Counted from the stretch's first letter, positions 24,937-33,925 are shown. The stretch: 52,573 bases of DNA from Bacteroidia bacterium (GCA_016786925.1 JAEUTU010000021.1:1-52573); one strand, 5' to 3'. The notes: generated by a model not told the origin, from the sequence alone. A program made the numbers and translations.

Positions 24937-27621
24937 TTAGTTCAAATTCTTTTTTACAGCTTTTTCAACTACTCCGTTACGTTCAACAATAACAGCATTT
25001 TGTTTTTCATTGATATTGATCTTACCTTTTGAAGGGTAGATAAAGTAATATTTATTAAATCCTTCTACTGCATCCGGTGCAGCAAAAATTGGAATGAAAT
25101 TGTGTGCATTACAGAATTTCACCAACTCCGGACGGTTTTGTTTATCGATCGTTGCAACCTCATCAATAAACAAGGTGATCTTGTTTTGCTCATCAGTGAT
25201 AGCTAAACGGTTGATGATCGCCATAATGATCACCAAACGGATCATACGGTCAGTTCCATCCGACTCTACCTGATTGGCAAGATCCACTCGCTTTTCAGTT
25301 CCTTTGATCTCTAACAATAACTCAATATTGAACAACTCATCAAAATGAACTTTTTTACCGCTATCCAAATACGTGTTCAACACTTTTAAATTCTCTGATT
25401 GATCAAAATCAAAGCTCATCTGACCGTTAAACTCTTGAATAGAAGAGATCTGTTTTAATTCACCTAAAATTCGCTCATTGTCGATCAAATCGATCTTTAA
25501 TGACTCAATATTAGAAATACGAGTTGTAGCTAATTTTGTATTGAATTTGTTATAAACGAATTGCTTAAATTCTTCATAACGCTTGATCAAAGTAAATGCA
25601 GGATTTGCAAATTGTGTGGAGATAGATGACAACAAGCCATCAATACTTCTTTCCTTATCACTTAAACAAGCTATTTCCTCTTCCACAAATTTGATAAACT
25701 CTTCTTCATCAGCAATACTACTGCGTAAGCGGTATTTTAAGTTCTCGAACGTTAGATCCTTATTTGTTTTTAAATCATGACGATCTTTTTGATGGATCTG
25801 GATCTTCGAATAGATGTAATCTAAGTTATCATTCGTTTCGTATTCGCGTGGCTCTACATCAATACCTTCCAACTCCAACTTACGATCTTTCAATTCTTTT
25901 ACACGCAATTCTAAATTACGTTTTTCCTCATTCAGCTTATCCAACATGATCTGCTTCGAGGCGATCTCTTTTACCAATTCATTCAAATGAAGTTCTAATT
26001 CTTTTTTATCTTCATTCAAATTTTTGATCTCTTCAAAGATACCTTTCAAGGCACGCTCTAATTGTGGTTTTGTTTCAATCGCTTTGATCTTCTCTTTGAT
26101 CACCTCGATCTCACCCAAAATTGATTTTAATTTAAAATCAGTTTTTTCCTTATCAACAACGGTTTTTAAAAGCTCTTCTGTTTGTTTTTTCTCTAACTGA
26201 AGCGACTTCAACTCTTCTTTTAATTCCTTAACTGATCTGAACTCTGTAAGCTCTAAACCTTTTGTGATATCGATCTCACCATCAAAAATAGTCATCAATT
26301 TTTCTGAGATCTTTTTGATCGGCTTCTTAATCTGTTTGCTTGGCAAGCTCATTACTTGTTCCGACAATACAGCATTTAACAACTGTTTTGCTTTCTCATC
26401 ATCGGTGATCTTGTGGATCAATAAGTTGTTATAATTCTCGATCTGGTTCTCAACCGATGCGATCTTATCATTCAGCTTTTCTAAGCGGAACTCTAAATGT
26501 TTACTCGATAATTTTTGAGATTCGATCGTTGTTAAACGTGTTTCAATTTCCTTACGTTCTTTATCTAGATTTTTTAAGGATTCTTTTAAAAACTCAATGC
26601 TTTCAAACTTATTGATCTCATCCAACTCATGTTGTTTTTCATTCAAATAGTTGGTCTTGTTCTTGATCTCGGCATTCTTTTCACCGATGTAAGAAGCAAA
26701 ATTCAACTCCTTTGGTTTTAAGATCTCATTGATCTCATTATGAATAGCAGCGATATGACGGCCACGCTCAACGGAAGAAATTTCTAATTCAGGAATTGCA
26801 CTGGTGTAGGCATTATTGAAAGCATACAACAATTCAGAAACGATCACCGTTTTGGATTGGTGCATTTTCACCAACTCACGGAATTCAAGAAAATCGGTTC
26901 TAACCGACTTGATACTCTTGATCTCCTCATTGATGCGTAACAAGTCAATGATGTCTTTTTTATTCTTTTGAGAGAAGTTCAACCCTTCATTCTCACGGTT
27001 ATCTGCAATGATCAATGATTCCTTCAAGGTCTTGTTGGTGATCAATTTTGAGTTGATCAAATAACGATAAACCTTTGAAAAGTTATTACTCAAGCCGTCT
27101 GCCTTTACAGTATCTTCCAACCAAACAACAGCATTGTTTTTATTTCCGCGATGATACACATGGTTGAACACATCCGACTTAGTAGCAAATTTGCTATGCA
27201 ATACCCCACGCTGGATCAAACGCTCCAATACCTCATCAAAACTCAACAAACGCTGGTGCGCTCCTTCATTCTCAAAAAAGTATTCCTCGTTATATTCACT
27301 TTCGATCTTATAATACTCCAACTCCCCGTCAGTATTACGTTTTACAAGAATACAGTAATAGCCCATTTTATTGATCTCGAAGATCAAAAAGCTCTTGTTA
27401 TGTGTCGGGAAGTAGTGATGAATGGTTTCTTTATCGCCTTTACGTTGACCGGAGAATGACATTTTTTGTCCATCTACCACAAACAAGAAGTTTAGTGCAT
27501 AGATCAAGGTACTTTTACCAATATTGTTCGGTCCCACCAATTGGATAGAATCACAATTGTCCAGCTTCATTTCGGCTTTGCCGTAACCTTTCGAGTTAAT
27601 TAAAGAGATTCGTGTTAGCAT
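24937..27621 (-). CDS. MukB/MksB-like SMC ATPase
   Basis: An 894-residue SMC-type ATPase, first in the operon. The Walker A motif GPNNIGKST lies at residues 30-38, then coiled coil at about 315-400 and 463-580 with a likely hinge at about 403-460. The C-terminal head holds an ABC-signature-like element (VESDGTDRMIRLVII, 785-799) in place of the usual SGGxx, and Walker B ITLFIDE (815-821) with a D-loop. The string FIPIFAAPDAV after Walker B parallels the IIAAPE string I recall in MukB, which points to the MukB/MksB/JetC branch and not Smc or Rad50. The coiled-coil arms are short: MukB has about 1486 residues. Codon habits match the core genome. Confidence 0.8.
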   Translation of the reverse strand: MLTRISLINSKGYGKAEMKLDNCDSIQLVGPNNIGKSTLIYALNFLFVVDGQKMSFSGQRKGDKETIHHYFPTHNKSFLIFEINKMGYYCILVKRNTDGELEYYKIESEYNEEYFFENEGAHQRLLSFDEVLERLIQRGVLHSKFATKSDVFNHVYHRGNKNNAVVWLEDTVKADGLSNNFSKVYRYLINSKLITNKTLKESLIIADNRENEGLNFSQKNKKDIIDLLRINEEIKSIKSVRTDFLEFRELVKMHQSKTVIVSELLYAFNNAYTSAIPELEISSVERGRHIAAIHNEINEILKPKELNFASYIGEKNAEIKNKTNYLNEKQHELDEINKFESIEFLKESLKNLDKERKEIETRLTTIESQKLSSKHLEFRLEKLNDKIASVENQIENYNNLLIHKITDDEKAKQLLNAVLSEQVMSLPSKQIKKPIKKISEKLMTIFDGEIDITKGLELTEFRSVKELKEELKSLQLEKKQTEELLKTVVDKEKTDFKLKSILGEIEVIKEKIKAIETKPQLERALKGIFEEIKNLNEDKKELELHLNELVKEIASKQIMLDKLNEEKRNLELRVKELKDRKLELEGIDVEPREYETNDNLDYIYSKIQIHQKDRHDLKTNKDLTFENLKYRLRSSIADEEEFIKFVEEEIACLSDKERSIDGLLSSISTQFANPAFTLIKRYEEFKQFVYNKFNTKLATTRISNIESLKIDLIDNERILGELKQISSIQEFNGQMSFDFDQSENLKVLNTYLDSGKKVHFDELFNIELLLEIKGTEKRVDLANQVESDGTDRMIRLVIIMAIINRLAITDEQNKITLFIDEVATIDKQNRPELVKFCNAHNFIPIFAAPDAVEGFNKYYFIYPSKGKININEKQNAVIVERNGVVEKAVKKNLN

Positions 27622-27652
27622 CGTATATCTGTTTCAAATTTTGTTTGATACT

Positions 27653-27660
27653 CAAATATA
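27653..27660 (-). promoter_or_regulatory. Candidate -7 box of the SMC operon
   Basis: The minus strand reads TATATTTG, a full match, 31 bases before the SMC ATG. No good TTG is seen at 17-23 bases upstream. The region 27622-27804 (183 bases) holds nothing else I can name except AT-rich runs. Confidence 0.4.
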
Positions 27661-27804
27661 CTTGAATGCTTTGTGCTATGGATTAGAGCATTTTACTGTT
27701 AATAACAAACACTTGATTTTATTGAACTTGAGGCTTTTTTTGTTGAAAAAAAGAAAGTTTTTAGAATTATTAACAGGTATTGAAAATGCCGTTTTTTTTT
27801 CGTA

Positions 27805-29136
27805 TCAATGTGATACAGGTTCCTCTTGCAGTATCTCCACTAGTACTTGCCCATCCGCATCCAGCTCTTTTAGTTTAACCATTTTTAATTGGTTCACCAA
27901 CGATGCATCATAAGGTGTTTTTACTTTAATATAATTATCGGTAAAACCATGCATAAAACCCTCTTTATTGTCGCCCTCAAACAATACCACACGACTTTCT
28001 CCCAAATGCTGCTCATAAAAATGGCGTATTTTTTTAGCAGAGAGAATGCGCAGCATTTTGTTGCGTTTTTTACGAACAGCAACAGGAACAACTTCTTTTA
28101 TTGAAAGGGCATCCGTATTATCACGTTCTGAATAAGTAAACACATGCAAATAGGAGATATCCAGTTCGTTCAGAAAATTATAAGTATCCAGAAAATCTTC
28201 ATCTGTCTCACCAGGAAAACCAACGATCACATCCACACCGATACAACAATGTGGCATCAGCGCTTTTATCTTGGCAACCCTGTCGCTGTATAATTCGCGC
28301 AAATAACGTCTGCGCATCGCTTTTAATATCTGATTACTTCCTGATTGAAGCGGAATATGAAAATGAGGGACAAAACGCTTTGAGCCCGCAACAAACTCAA
28401 TTACCTTATCATTTAATAAATTCGGCTCAATGGAGGAAATACGAAAACGCTCTATTCCTTCTACCTCATCCAGCTCTTGAACCAGATCCAAAAATGTTTC
28501 TTGCTTACGATTTCCTTCTTTACTGGCATTATTGCCAAAATCTCCGAGATTTACCCCGGTCAATACGATCTCTTTTACATCCTGCTTAGCAATGTCATGA
28601 GCATTTTTTACCGCATTGACAACACTGTCACTTCTGCTGGCTCCACGTGCCAAAGGAATTGTACAGAAAGAACAACTGTAATCACAGCCGTCTTGCACTT
28701 TCAAAAACACCCGTGTTCTGTCACCAAAAGAATAGGAATCCACAAAAAAATCAGCCTCTTCGATCTCACAACTAAATACTTCTGCCTTGGAGCGCTTATT
28801 CAGATCACTCAAATAATTCAATAACTTGAATTTCTCTGAGGCGCCAAGCACAAGGTCTACTCCATCAATATTCGCAATCTCTTCGGGTTTCAATTGAGCA
28901 TAGCAACCCACCACCACCACATACGCATCAGGCGAAACAGAAAGTGCGTTTTTCACGATCTGCTTACACTCTTTGTCAGCATTTGATGTTACAGAGCATG
29001 TATTAATGACATATACATCGCTGGGAGCCGTAAAATCTACCTTTTCATAGCCATTCTCCTGAAATAAACGGGCAATGGTACTTGTTTCTGAAAAGTTGAG
29101 TTTACAACCTAAGGTATGGAATGCTACTTTTTTCAT
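27805..29136 (-). CDS. mtaB: tRNA (N6-L-threonylcarbamoyladenosine(37)-C2) methylthiotransferase
   Basis: MtaB is a radical SAM enzyme that methylthiolates t6A37 in tRNAs reading ANN codons. The 443-residue protein has the N-terminal UPF0004 cluster cysteines (LGCKLNFSE, INTCSVTSNAD, VVGCYAQL), the radical SAM motif CDYSCSFC and the family string HIPLQSGSNQILKAMRRRY. It ends in a TRAM-like domain. I moved the start from the ATG at 29190 to 29136. The shorter protein begins MKKVAFHTLGCKLN like its homologues, and a candidate -7 box at 29152-29159 lies between the two ATGs. The gene diverges from the DUF5916 gene. Confidence 0.93.
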   Translation of the reverse strand: MKKVAFHTLGCKLNFSETSTIARLFQENGYEKVDFTAPSDVYVINTCSVTSNADKECKQIVKNALSVSPDAYVVVVGCYAQLKPEEIANIDGVDLVLGASEKFKLLNYLSDLNKRSKAEVFSCEIEEADFFVDSYSFGDRTRVFLKVQDGCDYSCSFCTIPLARGASRSDSVVNAVKNAHDIAKQDVKEIVLTGVNLGDFGNNASKEGNRKQETFLDLVQELDEVEGIERFRISSIEPNLLNDKVIEFVAGSKRFVPHFHIPLQSGSNQILKAMRRRYLRELYSDRVAKIKALMPHCCIGVDVIVGFPGETDEDFLDTYNFLNELDISYLHVFTYSERDNTDALSIKEVVPVAVRKKRNKMLRILSAKKIRHFYEQHLGESRVVLFEGDNKEGFMHGFTDNYIKVKTPYDASLVNQLKMVKLKELDADGQVLVEILQEEPVSH

Positions 29137-29151
29137 TTTTTTAACAGATGG

Positions 29152-29159
29152 CAAAAATA
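29152..29159 (-). promoter_or_regulatory. Candidate -7 box of mtaB
   Basis: The minus strand reads TATTTTTG, 15 bases before the preferred mtaB start. It predicts a leader of roughly 8 bases and argues against the upstream ATG at 29190. The -33 element is weak. Confidence 0.4.
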
Positions 29160-29242
29160 CTAATATTTCCCGACATTGTACGTCATCCATTCATACAAGA
29201 TATTTGACCATTAGTGTAATCCATGCAACTATTTAAGCGTTT

Positions 29243-29260
29243 GTAAGTACTTTTGCTTAC
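29243..29260 (+). promoter_or_regulatory. Promoter with embedded inverted repeat for the DUF5916 gene
   Basis: The -7 box TACTTTTG (29248-29255) is flanked exactly by GTAAG (29243-29247) and CTTAC (29256-29260). The inverted repeat would place an operator right on the box. The start codon is 16 bases downstream of the box. No TTG is found at the expected distance upstream. Confidence 0.4.
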
Positions 29261-29271
29261 GAAGAATAAAT

Positions 29272-31701
29272 TTGAAAAAGCTAAACCTCATATTATTTGT
29301 TTTGTTGACAGCTATCTCTGTTTATGGAATTGCTCCTAAACAAGTAAAAGCTATCCGGATTCCCAGTTCTCCAAAAATTGATGGAATATTAGATGAGGAA
29401 GCCTGGAAAAATGCCGAATTAGCAAGCGATTTTATTCAGCGCTCACCTACACCGGGAATCAATGCAAACAAAAAAACGGAAGTACGGATCATTTATGATG
29501 ATGCAGCCATTTATATTGGAGCCATGATGTATGATGAAAAACCTGACAGTATTCTCCGCGAATTGACCACACGTGATAATGAAGCCAATGCCGACCTATT
29601 CGGATTTGTGATTGACACCTACAATGACGATCTCAATGGATATGGCTTTTTTGTTTCTGCTGCCAATGTCCAAATAGATGCACGCTACTCATCAGGTGGC
29701 AATCAGGATTTTAACTGGGATGCTGTTTGGTTTAGCCAAACCAAAATTAATGAACAAGGTTGGGTAGCAGAATTTAAGATCCCATACGCTGCATTACGTT
29801 TTCCAAAAGTTGACAAACAAAATTGGGGCATCAACTTTTTAAGAAAAGTGAGGCGAACAAGGGAAGACTCTTTCTGGAATGAAGTGAATCCGCAAGTAAA
29901 TGGATTTGTGAATCAGTTTGGTGACATTACAGGTATTGAAAATATTAAATCGCCTCTGCGTTTATCCATTACACCCTACGTTTCGGCCTATTTAGAAAAT
30001 TACCCTTACAACCAAGCCGGGAAAAGCAATAACAGCTATTCCTTCAATGGTGGTATGGATATTAAATACGGCATCAATGAAAGTTTTACTCTTGATATGA
30101 CCTTGGTGCCCGATTTCGGACAAGTGCAAAGTGATAATAGAGTGCTAAATCTCTCCCCTTTTGAAGTACAATACAACGAGAATAGGCAATTTTTTACCGA
30201 AGGGACTGAGCTCTTTAACCGTGCTGAACTTTTTTATTCCAGAAGGATTGGAGGTGAACCACTTAATTATTACAAACCCTATTCCGAATTGAATGAGAAT
30301 GAATATATAAAAGAGAATCCTGGAACATCTCAGTTATTAAATGCCACTAAAATTTCAGGAAGAACTCAAAAAGGTTTAGGGATCGGTTTTTTTAACGCTA
30401 CCTCCAAACCAATGTTTGCAACAATCTCCGACTCACTCGGAAATACCCGAAAAATAGAAACTTCCCCACTTACCAATTACAATATTCTGGTATTCGATCA
30501 GTCGCTGAAGAACAATTCATACATCAGCTTGATCAACACCAATGTTACCCGCAACGGTTCCGATTATGATGCCAATGTTACCGGAACCGAATTTAAATTC
30601 GCGAATAAGAATAATACTTATGCCATCAATGGAAATGGAGCGTTAAGTCAATTGTATTATGCCGATTCCACACCCGTATTGGGATACAAATACTTTGTTA
30701 ATTTGGGCAAGATCAGTGGTCAATGGCAATATGGAGGAAACATCTCAGTTAAAAGCGATAAGTATGACCCAAATGACATGGGTATTCAGTTTCAAAATAA
30801 CACACTTGAAACGTTTATATACGGCAGCTACAACATTTTTAAACCGATTTGGCGTATTAATAATTTAAGAGCAGAGATCGGTACAGGATATTCGCGCCTA
30901 TACACTCCGGGAATGTTATGGAACTACAATATCTGGGGCGATATGTACACCAACTTTAGAAACTTTTTATCCATGGGTGGCGGTTTTAATTTAGAACCAA
31001 TCATAACCTACGATCACTGGGAACCCCGAATAACCGGTCGTTATTATGAATATCCAAAAGATTATATGGGTTATTACTGGATATCTACCGATTATCGTAA
31101 AAAATTTGCTATCGATGTATCTGTTAATTATCGCTACTTCGAAGAGAATAACCGCTACAATTTTATGTTCAATGTTTCACCTCGTTACCGAGCAAGCAAC
31201 AGACTTTTATTCATTTATAATATAAACAGAGAGTATTTTAATGATGATATTGGATTTGTGAATTATGACGCTGCTGAAGATGTGATCACTTTCGGAAGAA
31301 GAAATCTGGAAACTATCACCAACACGTTAAGTGTTGATTATAAATTCACCAGTCTGATGGCTTTAACATTGCGTGCCCGTCATTACTGGTCGAAAGCAGA
31401 TTACCAGCAATACTATACTTTGAGTGACAAAGGAAAATTATTTGATTCGCCTTTATATGCCGGAAATTCAAACGTAAATTTCAATGCATTCAATATTGAC
31501 CTTGTTTATAGATGGAGATTCTCTCCGGGAAGTGAAGTGAGTGTGGTATGGAAAAACTCGATCTATACATTCGGAAGAGAGATTGTGCGCAGTTATGCAA
31601 AAAATGCGGACATGATGTTTAACTCTCCACAAACAAACAGTTTCTCCATAAAACTGCTGTACTATTTAGATTACTCGATGATAAAAAGAAGAAATAAATA
31701 G
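29272..31701 (+). CDS. DUF5916 outer-membrane protein with N-terminal CBM9-like domain
   Basis: An 809-residue exported protein starting with TTG at 29272; no ATG is available and the signal peptide (MKKLNLILFVLLTAISVYG) needs this start. Residues about 25-210 form a carbohydrate-binding, family-9-like beta domain (KIDGILDEEAWKNAE, EVRIIYDDAAIYIGAMMYD). The rest is the DUF5916 region, rich in alternating aromatic strands (YGINESFTLDMTLVPDFGQV, then FFTEGTELF), which looks like an outer-membrane beta-barrel. In Bacteroidota this family is often near transport or polysaccharide genes, but its substrate is unknown. The Rieske gene follows after 11 bases. Confidence 0.85.
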   Translation: MKKLNLILFVLLTAISVYGIAPKQVKAIRIPSSPKIDGILDEEAWKNAELASDFIQRSPTPGINANKKTEVRIIYDDAAIYIGAMMYDEKPDSILRELTTRDNEANADLFGFVIDTYNDDLNGYGFFVSAANVQIDARYSSGGNQDFNWDAVWFSQTKINEQGWVAEFKIPYAALRFPKVDKQNWGINFLRKVRRTREDSFWNEVNPQVNGFVNQFGDITGIENIKSPLRLSITPYVSAYLENYPYNQAGKSNNSYSFNGGMDIKYGINESFTLDMTLVPDFGQVQSDNRVLNLSPFEVQYNENRQFFTEGTELFNRAELFYSRRIGGEPLNYYKPYSELNENEYIKENPGTSQLLNATKISGRTQKGLGIGFFNATSKPMFATISDSLGNTRKIETSPLTNYNILVFDQSLKNNSYISLINTNVTRNGSDYDANVTGTEFKFANKNNTYAINGNGALSQLYYADSTPVLGYKYFVNLGKISGQWQYGGNISVKSDKYDPNDMGIQFQNNTLETFIYGSYNIFKPIWRINNLRAEIGTGYSRLYTPGMLWNYNIWGDMYTNFRNFLSMGGGFNLEPIITYDHWEPRITGRYYEYPKDYMGYYWISTDYRKKFAIDVSVNYRYFEENNRYNFMFNVSPRYRASNRLLFIYNINREYFNDDIGFVNYDAAEDVITFGRRNLETITNTLSVDYKFTSLMALTLRARHYWSKADYQQYYTLSDKGKLFDSPLYAGNSNVNFNAFNIDLVYRWRFSPGSEVSVVWKNSIYTFGREIVRSYAKNADMMFNSPQTNSFSIKLLYYLDYSMIKRRNK

Positions 31702-31712
31702 TAACTTGCTAT

Positions 31713-32075
31713 ATGTTTTTCAAAAAAAAAATACACTGGTATAAACTATTCGAGAATGAAACTGCTGCCAACAACTTTGTAAATAAAGGTGGCTTGAACA
31801 GCATGAACATTGGCAATAAAAAGATCTGCATTGCCAATACTTCTGAAGGCTTTTTCGCTATACAAGATAAATGTCCACACAATGGTGCATCACTAAGCAG
31901 AGGACATTGTACCAGCGAAAACTCTGTAGTTTGTCCTGTTCACCGTTACCACTTCGATCTTAAAACAGGGCGCGCCAAAAGTGGTGGTGGTGATTGTGCC
32001 GACACCTACCCGATAGAGATACGGGAAGACGGAATTTACATTGGACTAACCGAAACTATCTGGAAATTATTTTAA
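31713..32075 (+). CDS. Rieske-type [2Fe-2S] ferredoxin
   Basis: A 120-residue soluble Rieske protein. The cluster ligands are Cys54 and His56 in CPHNGASLSRGHC and Cys74 and His77 in CPVHRYHFD, with 17 residues between the pairs, as in the family. The small size, lack of signal peptide and lack of the disulfide cysteines of cytochrome bc Rieske proteins point to the ferredoxin-like group that serves oxygenases or other electron chains. No oxygenase is encoded nearby. It lies 11 bases after the DUF5916 gene and may only be cotranscribed with it. Confidence 0.9.
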   Translation: MFFKKKIHWYKLFENETAANNFVNKGGLNSMNIGNKKICIANTSEGFFAIQDKCPHNGASLSRGHCTSENSVVCPVHRYHFDLKTGRAKSGGGDCADTYPIEIREDGIYIGLTETIWKLF

Positions 32076-32127
32076 CAAGCATGTAACTTTTTTCCATTTC
32101 TCCGTTATGAATTAAACGTTCTTAAAA

Positions 32128-32134
32128 AAGGAGG
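32128..32134 (+). promoter_or_regulatory. Strong Shine-Dalgarno sequence AAGGAGG
   Basis: A perfect anti-16S complement lies four bases before the ATG at 32139. Such sites are rare in Bacteroidota and I saw no equal elsewhere in the window. It fixes the start of the following gene. Confidence 0.75.
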
Positions 32135-32138
32135 AATC

Positions 32139-32999
32139 ATGAAACCCACAACATCCATTCAATGGTTGTTTACCGCTGCAACCATTTGCGCTTCACCTAT
32201 TCTATCATTCGGAAGTATCTCTATTGAAGAGGCAGCTAAACGCGGGCTCATCAAACTCATAATTAAAAGCAAAGGTGGCTACACCGGTAAAGTGATCGAA
32301 ATGAAGATCAAAAACAACACTCCGAATTCGATTAATTTAAAGCTGGAAGCCGGCAGGCGACTTGATTCAAAAGATAACAAACAGCAAGATATTCTGGTAA
32401 CACAAGCTCAGGAAATGATCGTATATGGCAATCAACAAAAAAATTTACCTGTGAATGGAATGTGCTGTCAGGCAGGCAATGCTTGTCCAGTAAAGAATGC
32501 CGACTATGCTGTTGGAGTAATGGCAGATAGTAACCTCATCAAACTTGCTCAATTCATCGATAAAAATAAATATTACGAAAACTATACAGCACAACAAGCT
32601 GTATGGTGTATCTCCGATAACAAATCGCTTGCCTCTATTTACGGTGGAGAAGAATCTGTTGTAAAAGGACTAAGAAACTATGTTTCAGAAGTAACAGGCC
32701 GGCCGATTCCCAGCTACAATATCACTTACCGTCAGATGGACGAAAGCACAGTCATTGGGAAACCACTAAAAATTGAAGGAATATTTGATTACAAACTAAA
32801 TGCGACAGGTCATGTTACATTTGCGATATACAATTCATCAGGAGAACTGGTGCAAATAGTGTTCAAAGATATAGCACATGACGTAGGAGAACACAAGATC
32901 TACTACACATTTCGCACAAAAGATCTTCCTGAAGGAACTTATTATGCGCGTATGACAAATGAAGGGCGATTTGAGAAAGAGCTAAAGATCGAGTTTTGA
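32139..32999 (+). CDS. Secreted protein of unknown function
   Basis: A 286-residue exported protein with a signal peptide ending near residue 25 (ILSFGS). The N-terminal half has an immunoglobulin-like or thioester-domain-like look: KVIEMKIKNNTPNSINLKLEAG, a cysteine-rich turn MCCQAGNACPVKN, then a helical part (QQAVWCISDN). The C-terminal part, about residues 205-286, has strand patterns close to a FlgD/T9SS-like Ig fold (HVTFAIYNSSGELV ... LPEGTYYARM), but no sorting-domain motif ends it. I do not recognise the family. The start is unusually well defined by an AAGGAGG site. Confidence 0.7.
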   Translation: MKPTTSIQWLFTAATICASPILSFGSISIEEAAKRGLIKLIIKSKGGYTGKVIEMKIKNNTPNSINLKLEAGRRLDSKDNKQQDILVTQAQEMIVYGNQQKNLPVNGMCCQAGNACPVKNADYAVGVMADSNLIKLAQFIDKNKYYENYTAQQAVWCISDNKSLASIYGGEESVVKGLRNYVSEVTGRPIPSYNITYRQMDESTVIGKPLKIEGIFDYKLNATGHVTFAIYNSSGELVQIVFKDIAHDVGEHKIYYTFRTKDLPEGTYYARMTNEGRFEKELKIEF

Positions 33000-33004
33000 T
33001 ATAA

Positions 33005-33036
33005 AAAGAAACGGAGTAGCTTTACTCCGTTTCTTT
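33005..33036. terminator. Bidirectional terminator
   Basis: Perfect 14-bp arms (33005-33018 and 33023-33036) flank a GCTT loop, with A-rich and T-rich sides. It separates the convergent genes ending at 32999 and 33022 and overlaps the stop codon of the latter. Confidence 0.88.
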
Positions 33037-33837
33037 ATTAAATGTCCCTTCGGTTATATTGATCCCATTTTTATAAAAATAAACTCCTCCCCACGTATAT
33101 TCTTCTTTTTTGTACAAATAGGATTCCTCATTGATCTTAACTATAATGAGGGTGATCTTTAGCCTATCCTTTTGTATCACTTTTTCTTCCTTGTTTTTTA
33201 CGATCGGCTTTTGAGGGACATCAGGAACAACTACTACCGGCTTTGGCTTTTCGGGCTCCGGCTTATATTCAGGTTGTTTTACTTCCACCGGAATTGGATT
33301 ACTCACAGGTTTTGGCGTTTCAACTTTTGGCTTTGGCTTTGGATTCGCTTCTGCCTTTTTTTGCATCACTTTCGCCTGCTCAATGTATTCCGTATCAAAA
33401 TCAAAATCTCCTGCTGTATAGCTATACTTTATTTTTCCTACCGGCTGTGTATAAGATATCTCCTGATCCTCGGGCTGTTTATTCAATGTGATCGTAGCAT
33501 CAAACTTAGCAAACTCTTCCTTTTCACGTCCTGCAGGCACATCAGCATTTACGATAACACTTTTACTTATATAATTCGGCTTGGTTACAGTCACTAAGTA
33601 TTCTCCTCCCAGATCAAACTCTACTAAATACTTTGTCTTATTCGGGTTGATCGTACGATAGGTAGCTCCTCCCTTGGTAATGGTTACCCAAACATTGGTT
33701 AGATCGCCTTCATTAATATCAAGGATCAAACGAACATTAAATTTTTGTGTTTGTGACCAGACAGAAAACGAAAAGAAGATCAAAACAAAAAATATCTTGA
33801 TCTTTGAAGGAGTAAGAAAATGTGCTTGAATGGTCAT
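33022..33837 (-). CDS. Exported proline-rich protein with carboxypeptidase-regulatory-like domain
   Basis: A 271-residue protein. I chose the ATG at 33837, not the one at 33885. The shorter form starts with a charged end and a hydrophobic signal (IKIFFVLIFFSFSVWSQ), and a -7 box lies between the two ATGs. Residues about 35-130 look like a carboxypeptidase-regulatory-like or Ig domain (VWVTITKGGATYRTINPN, YLVTVTKPNYISK). Residues about 165-220 are a Pro-Lys-Glu spacer (KPKPKVETPKP, EPEKPKPVVVV) like that of TonB, but no TonB C-terminal domain or membrane anchor follows. The end (ESYLYKKEEYTWGG) may be another small beta domain. The function is unknown. Confidence 0.7.
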   Translation of the reverse strand: MTIQAHFLTPSKIKIFFVLIFFSFSVWSQTQKFNVRLILDINEGDLTNVWVTITKGGATYRTINPNKTKYLVEFDLGGEYLVTVTKPNYISKSVIVNADVPAGREKEEFAKFDATITLNKQPEDQEISYTQPVGKIKYSYTAGDFDFDTEYIEQAKVMQKKAEANPKPKPKVETPKPVSNPIPVEVKQPEYKPEPEKPKPVVVVPDVPQKPIVKNKEEKVIQKDRLKITLIIVKINEESYLYKKEEYTWGGVYFYKNGINITEGTFNKETE

Positions 33838-33845
33838 TATTATTG

Positions 33846-33853
33846 CAAAATTA
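33846..33853 (-). promoter_or_regulatory. Candidate -7 box of the proline-rich protein gene
   Basis: The minus strand reads TAATTTTG, eight bases before the ATG at 33837, so the transcript would be nearly leaderless. It lies back to back with the suhB promoter within 60 bases. Confidence 0.35.
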
Positions 33854-33872
33854 TGAAAATATTTCCAGTCGC

Positions 33873-33906
33873 TTGAAATAAGCATATGCTTAATCCCTTA
33901 ACTTTG
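33873..33906 (+). promoter_or_regulatory. Candidate suhB promoter
   Basis: TTG (33873-33875), a 23-base spacer and TAACTTTG (33899-33906) match the Bacteroidota consensus. The ATG follows 19 bases after the box. Confidence 0.55.
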
Positions 33907-33925
33907 TGTCAAACAATAAAAAATT

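Noticed and set aside
23225-27621. Complete Wadjet (JetABCD) defence system
   Set aside because: Only three subunits are found and gene order differs. No TOPRIM-type nuclease gene is adjacent, so I call it a Muk/Mks-like complex only.
27641-27913. Reading frame on the plus strand upstream of and into the mtaB end
   Set aside because: It overlaps the mtaB 3' end in antisense and has no recognisable domain or start site.
29137-29190. Longer mtaB starting at 29190
   Set aside because: The extra 18 residues lack similarity to the family and the promoter box lies between the two ATGs.
33022-33837. TonB protein
   Set aside because: The Pro-Lys-Glu spacer is TonB-like, but there is no N-terminal membrane anchor that stays, no TonB C-terminal domain, and no ExbBD genes nearby.
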